From assembly GCA_012270595.1 (NCBI GenBank), contig JAAXIA010000082.1:1-7184 (forward strand): a stretch of DNA of 7,184 nt, written 5' to 3'. Position 1 is the stretch's first letter. Every line of letters begins with the position of its first letter. The notes under the pieces are model-generated. The model was not told where the DNA came from and searched no databases. It worked only from the letters and a program-made list of their open reading frames with translations. The DNA is from Rhodanobacteraceae bacterium (lineage in GTDB: Bacteria; Pseudomonadota; Gammaproteobacteria; Xanthomonadales; Rhodanobacteraceae). Below, in pieces: positions 5,747 to 7,184 of this stretch. Made by a program: the position numbers and the translations under genes.

Positions 5747-6412
5747 ATGCTTTCTCATATTCCTCGCATCACCCGCAACCTGCTGTTAGCCAATATTGCG
5801 GTGTTTACCTTGCAACTGCTGCTGAGTGATCAGACCAGCCTGGTGCTGACCCAATATTTTGCATTGTGGCCGCTGGGGCCAGCGGTACATGGTGTGACTC
5901 CGGATGGGCACATGATTCACCCTGGCTTCCAGCTCTGGCAGTTGGTGACCTACGCTTTTATGCACGGAGGTTTTACCCATATTCTGTTCAATATGGTTGC
6001 CCTGTACATGTTCGGCGGCACGATCGAGCACACTTTCGGCGCGCGGAACTTCATTGTTTATTACTTTGTGTGTGCCGTGGTGGCTGCGCTGGCACAGCTA
6101 CTGGTCGTTCGCTATGTCACCCATGGTTTTTATCCCACCATCGGTGCTTCAGGGGCGATTTTTGGTCTGCTGCTGGCTTTTGGCATGCTTTATCCACAGG
6201 AAAAAGTGATGCTGATTTTTCTTCCGGTACCGTTGCCGGCGTGGCTTTTTGTTAGCGGTTATGCGATTGTGGAGCTTGTGCTTGGCATAACCGGTACGGC
6301 TGCCGGCGTGGCACATTTTGCGCATCTTGGCGGTATGGTGGCCGGTATGGTATTGATCCAGTACTGGCGCGGAAAATTGCCGTTTAAGCCGAAGCGTCGA
6401 CTCATGCGCTGA
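5747..6412 (+). CDS. Rhomboid-family intramembrane serine protease
   Basis: This inner-membrane protease would cut substrate proteins within or near a transmembrane helix; its substrate is unknown. The 221-residue product shows the six-helix rhomboid core. Hydrophobic segments are at about 12-27, 64-92, 101-121, 135-149, 153-180 and 189-206, with a loop of about 35 residues after the first. The catalytic pair is present: Ser135 in GASG and His193 in HFAHLGG. The oxyanion-hole residues His78 and Asn82 in HILFN match GlpG H150 and N154. Glu95 in GTIEHTFG matches the conserved loop Glu. The GlpG N-terminal cytoplasmic domain is absent, and the tail is short and basic (KPKRRLMR), which fits the compact bacterial type. 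ATG at 5747 is chosen over TTG at 5741; the ribosome site is weak (GGA about 9 bases upstream). It converges on the lpxL-type gene with 27 bases between stops and no terminator visible there. Confidence 0.93.
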   Translation: MLSHIPRITRNLLLANIAVFTLQLLLSDQTSLVLTQYFALWPLGPAVHGVTPDGHMIHPGFQLWQLVTYAFMHGGFTHILFNMVALYMFGGTIEHTFGARNFIVYYFVCAVVAALAQLLVVRYVTHGFYPTIGASGAIFGLLLAFGMLYPQEKVMLIFLPVPLPAWLFVSGYAIVELVLGITGTAAGVAHFAHLGGMVAGMVLIQYWRGKLPFKPKRRLMR

Positions 6413-6439
6413 AGTCTTTCTGTGGCAAGCAGGCGCAGT

Positions 6440-7184
6440 TTATCGGTAGATTGATGCGGCACCTTCAGGTCGGGTTTTAAAGCGCTTGTGCACCCACAGG
6501 TATTGCTCGGGAGCGGCGCGTATCATCTGCTCGATGCACGCGTTAATGCGCGCAGTATCCTGGCACACATCAGCACCAGGTAAATTCTCCATCGGTGCAC
6601 CCAGGCGCAAAGCGTAGCCCGCCTTGCCAGGCAAACGGCGATGGTAGAACGGAATGACCAGCGCACGCCCCATTCTGGCTAGATGATGGGTGGCGGTAAT
6701 GGTTGCGGTCGGCACCCCGAAAAATGGTGCGAACACCTTGTTCTTGCTGGGCATATCCTGATCGGGTGCGTACCAGAGCGTGCCGCCCGCACGCAGGTAC
6801 TTCACGCTGCCCCGGATATCATCTTTGTTGAACATGGCCTCGGCATAGTTTAGGCGTGCGCGTAACACTGCCCATTCAAACACGGCCTCATCCATACGGC
6901 GGTACATGCCGGCGATATGGGTGTGTTGCGAGATCAAACGCGCGCACAGCTCCAAGTGTGAGAAATGGCCACCTAACAGGATGACCCCACGACCTGCGGC
7001 GCGCGCTGCTTCCAGGTGTTCCATGCCTTCGATGTTGACCGGGATACGGGCAATAGCACGTTTTGAACCCATCCAGCCAAGAGCGAACTCCACAAGCATC
7101 AGGCCAATATCGCGCAGGTGAGCATCCACCAACCTGGCACGGGCTTGCGCGTCCCACGTGGGAAAACACAAGGCGATATTGCTT
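6440..7184 (-). CDS. lpxL: Lipid A biosynthesis acyltransferase (LpxL/HtrB type), N-terminus beyond the window
   Basis: This enzyme adds a secondary acyl chain, usually laurate from acyl-ACP, to the Kdo2-lipid A precursor at the inner face of the cytoplasmic membrane. The frame is open to the right edge, giving 247 visible residues; by comparison with about 300-310 in E. coli LpxL, some 55-60 N-terminal residues with the membrane anchor are missing. The first visible residues SNIALCFP match the family's NLALCFP, so the TTG at 7169-7171 is an internal Leu codon, not a start. Key motifs: the HX4E catalytic motif in GGHFSHLE (His codon 6965-6967, Glu codon 6950-6952), the YRRMDE stretch matching YRPNDN, YAPDQDMPSKNKVFAPFFG matching YAPDHDYG...VFVPLFA, and the end YLWVHKRFKTRPEG. 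LpxL is favoured over LpxM by the YAPD and KRFKTRPEG stretches; acyl length cannot be told. Confidence 0.92.
   Translation of the reverse strand, partial: SNIALCFPTWDAQARARLVDAHLRDIGLMLVEFALGWMGSKRAIARIPVNIEGMEHLEAARAAGRGVILLGGHFSHLELCARLISQHTHIAGMYRRMDEAVFEWAVLRARLNYAEAMFNKDDIRGSVKYLRAGGTLWYAPDQDMPSKNKVFAPFFGVPTATITATHHLARMGRALVIPFYHRRLPGKAGYALRLGAPMENLPGADVCQDTARINACIEQMIRAAPEQYLWVHKRFKTRPEGAASIYR

Noticed and set aside
5503..5748. 81-codon minus-strand frame in the yggS-rhomboid gap
   Set aside because: No ribosome site or protein-like pattern is seen, and plus-strand frames are open over the same bases, as expected by chance in G/C-rich sequence.

Overview
The window is ordinary bacterial chromosome, most likely from a gammaproteobacterium. 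The evidence is a Kdo2-lipid A type acyltransferase (LpxL/HtrB), which implies a Gram-negative outer membrane, together with a eukaryote-type class I aldolase, an M20 dipeptidase, a YggS protein and a rhomboid protease. Their sequences resemble, from memory, those of Xanthomonadales-like gammaproteobacteria. That placement is an inference; no search was run. The rhomboid gene ends in TGA, so TGA is used as a stop here.

Layout. (1) Positions 1-745: an A/T-rich stretch with one minus-strand gene for a small, probably exported protein of unknown function (221-745) and a hairpin downstream of it. (2) 746-1223: a divergent control region with a candidate promoter for each side and several inverted repeats. 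(3) 1224-2231: class I fructose-bisphosphate aldolase, apparently a single-gene unit with a good -10 box and a hairpin in its leader. (4) 2232-3128: another A/T-rich stretch, holding a frame of about 178 codons behind a strong ribosome-binding site. It starts like a signal peptide but is broken by four in-frame stops, with no frame change needed. It is best read as a decaying pseudogene for an exported protein. A strong intrinsic terminator follows it. (5) 3129-5287: an M20 metallopeptidase and a yggS-type gene in probable operon, driven by a good sigma-70-like promoter placed just after the terminator. (6) 5288-5746: about 460 bases with no convincing gene. (7) 5747-6412: a rhomboid intramembrane protease. 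(8) 6440 to the window end: a convergent lpxL-type acyltransferase on the minus strand, cut by the right edge.

The conserved genes are housekeeping: central carbon metabolism, dipeptide turnover, pyridoxal-phosphate balance, membrane proteolysis and lipid A acylation. No defence system, CRISPR array, integrase or insertion sequence is visible. The least ordinary content is the pair of A/T-rich exported-protein loci on either side of the aldolase gene, one intact and one broken, and the structured control sequences around them.
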